A DNA stretch of 5,903 bases from Bacteroidales bacterium (GTDB lineage: Bacteria > Bacteroidota > Bacteroidia > Bacteroidales > UBA932), in the NCBI GenBank assembly GCA_017958765.1, contig JAGDBY010000133.1, positions 1 through 5,903 on the forward strand, given 5' to 3'. Position numbers and translations under genes: made by a program. The notes below the pieces were generated by a model. It was given only the letters and a program-made list of their open reading frames with translations. It searched no databases and had not been told where the DNA came from. Shown here in pieces: positions 5,617 through 5,903 of the stretch; position 1 is the stretch's first letter; each line of letters starts with the position of its first letter.

Positions 5617-5903
5617 ATGAAAAAGATAAGGTTTGCCACCATCGGCACAAGCAAGATCACACGCTCCTTCCTCAACGGAGCAAGACACGACGAAAGATTC
5701 GTTCTTTCAGCAGTTTACTCGAGAAGCGAAGAGACTGCCAAAGCATTTGCGGCAGAGTACGGAGCACAGAAGATTTACACCTCGCTGGAGGCTCTCGCCG
5801 CCGCCAAGGATATTGACGCGGTATATATCGCCTCCCCTAACATCTGCCACGTTCCGCAGTCTGTTATGATGCTGAATGCAGGCAAACACGTAATGTGCGA
5901 GAA
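5617..5903 (+). CDS. Gfo/Idh/MocA-family oxidoreductase, N-terminal part (3' end outside window)
   Basis: The frame opens at an ATG 5 nt after the symporter stop and runs without interruption past the window end, giving 95 complete codons. The N-terminal Rossmann fold is clear: strand IRFATIG (4-10), TSKITRSFL, VLSAVYSRS (29-37), DIDAVYIASPN (65-75), His78, and GKHVMCE (89-95). The family EKP motif, whose lysine is catalytic, is cut off after the glutamate. Family members use NAD(P) to oxidise or reduce sugars, inositols and related compounds in the cytosol. The glycine motif is IGTSKI rather than the usual GxGxxG, a variant seen in some members. Close coupling to the symporter suggests that the transported compound, or a product of it, may be the substrate. 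That is inference only. Confidence 0.88.
   Translation, partial: MKKIRFATIGTSKITRSFLNGARHDERFVLSAVYSRSEETAKAFAAEYGAQKIYTSLEALAAAKDIDAVYIASPNICHVPQSVMMLNAGKHVMCE

Noticed and set aside
5633..5889. Two frames (5633-5869 plus, 5707-5889 minus) at the window end
   Set aside because: The real gene here is the Gfo/Idh/MocA oxidoreductase in another frame starting at 5617, which has no stop within the window.
1..5903. CRISPR array, transposon ends, toxin-antitoxin or defence module
   Set aside because: I saw no spaced repeats, terminal inverted repeats, transposase or nuclease motifs. The genes look like ordinary metabolism and envelope functions.

Overview
This 5.9 kb window looks like chromosomal DNA from a member of the Bacteroidota, most likely order Bacteroidales. 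The signs are a serine palmitoyltransferase of the Bacteroides type, a DUF5020 outer-membrane protein, a C69 dipeptidase, TAnnTTTG-type -7 promoter boxes, no clear Shine-Dalgarno sites, and AT-rich intergenic DNA between genes of moderate GC. I cannot name the genus. There is no stretch longer than 300 bases without a gene, and I see no tRNA, rRNA, CRISPR array, insertion sequence or phage gene.

Layout: positions 2-415 (+) hold the C-terminal end of a C69-family dipeptidase. It ends at a hairpin (417-447) that can terminate transcription from both sides. A block of five minus-strand genes runs from 4192 down to 448. In order of transcription these are an exported TlpA-like thioredoxin (3665-4192), a RidA-family deaminase (3280-3660), a DUF5020 predicted beta-barrel (2520-3269), serine palmitoyltransferase (1272-2456) and a short-chain dehydrogenase/reductase (448-1266). 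The first three are separated by 4 and 10 nt and form one likely operon. The last two are 5 nt apart and have their own promoter box (2486-2493). No terminator is visible between the two groups, so readthrough is possible.

On the plus strand, a divergent 84-nt intergenic region (4193-4276) drives a GltS-like sodium/solute symporter (4277-5611). After 5 nt this is followed by a Gfo/Idh/MocA oxidoreductase that is cut off by the window end (5617-5903). In the divergent region each predicted -7 box lies where the opposing promoter's -33 element would be, and a perfect 8-bp inverted repeat flanks one of the boxes.

The most coherent functional theme is sphingolipid synthesis. Serine palmitoyltransferase makes a 3-keto long-chain base, and the tightly linked SDR is a good candidate for the reductase that follows. 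I did not find a clearly new defence, mobile or RNA system. The points of interest are candidate enzyme assignments, active-site departures from family consensus, and the arrangement of the divergent promoters.
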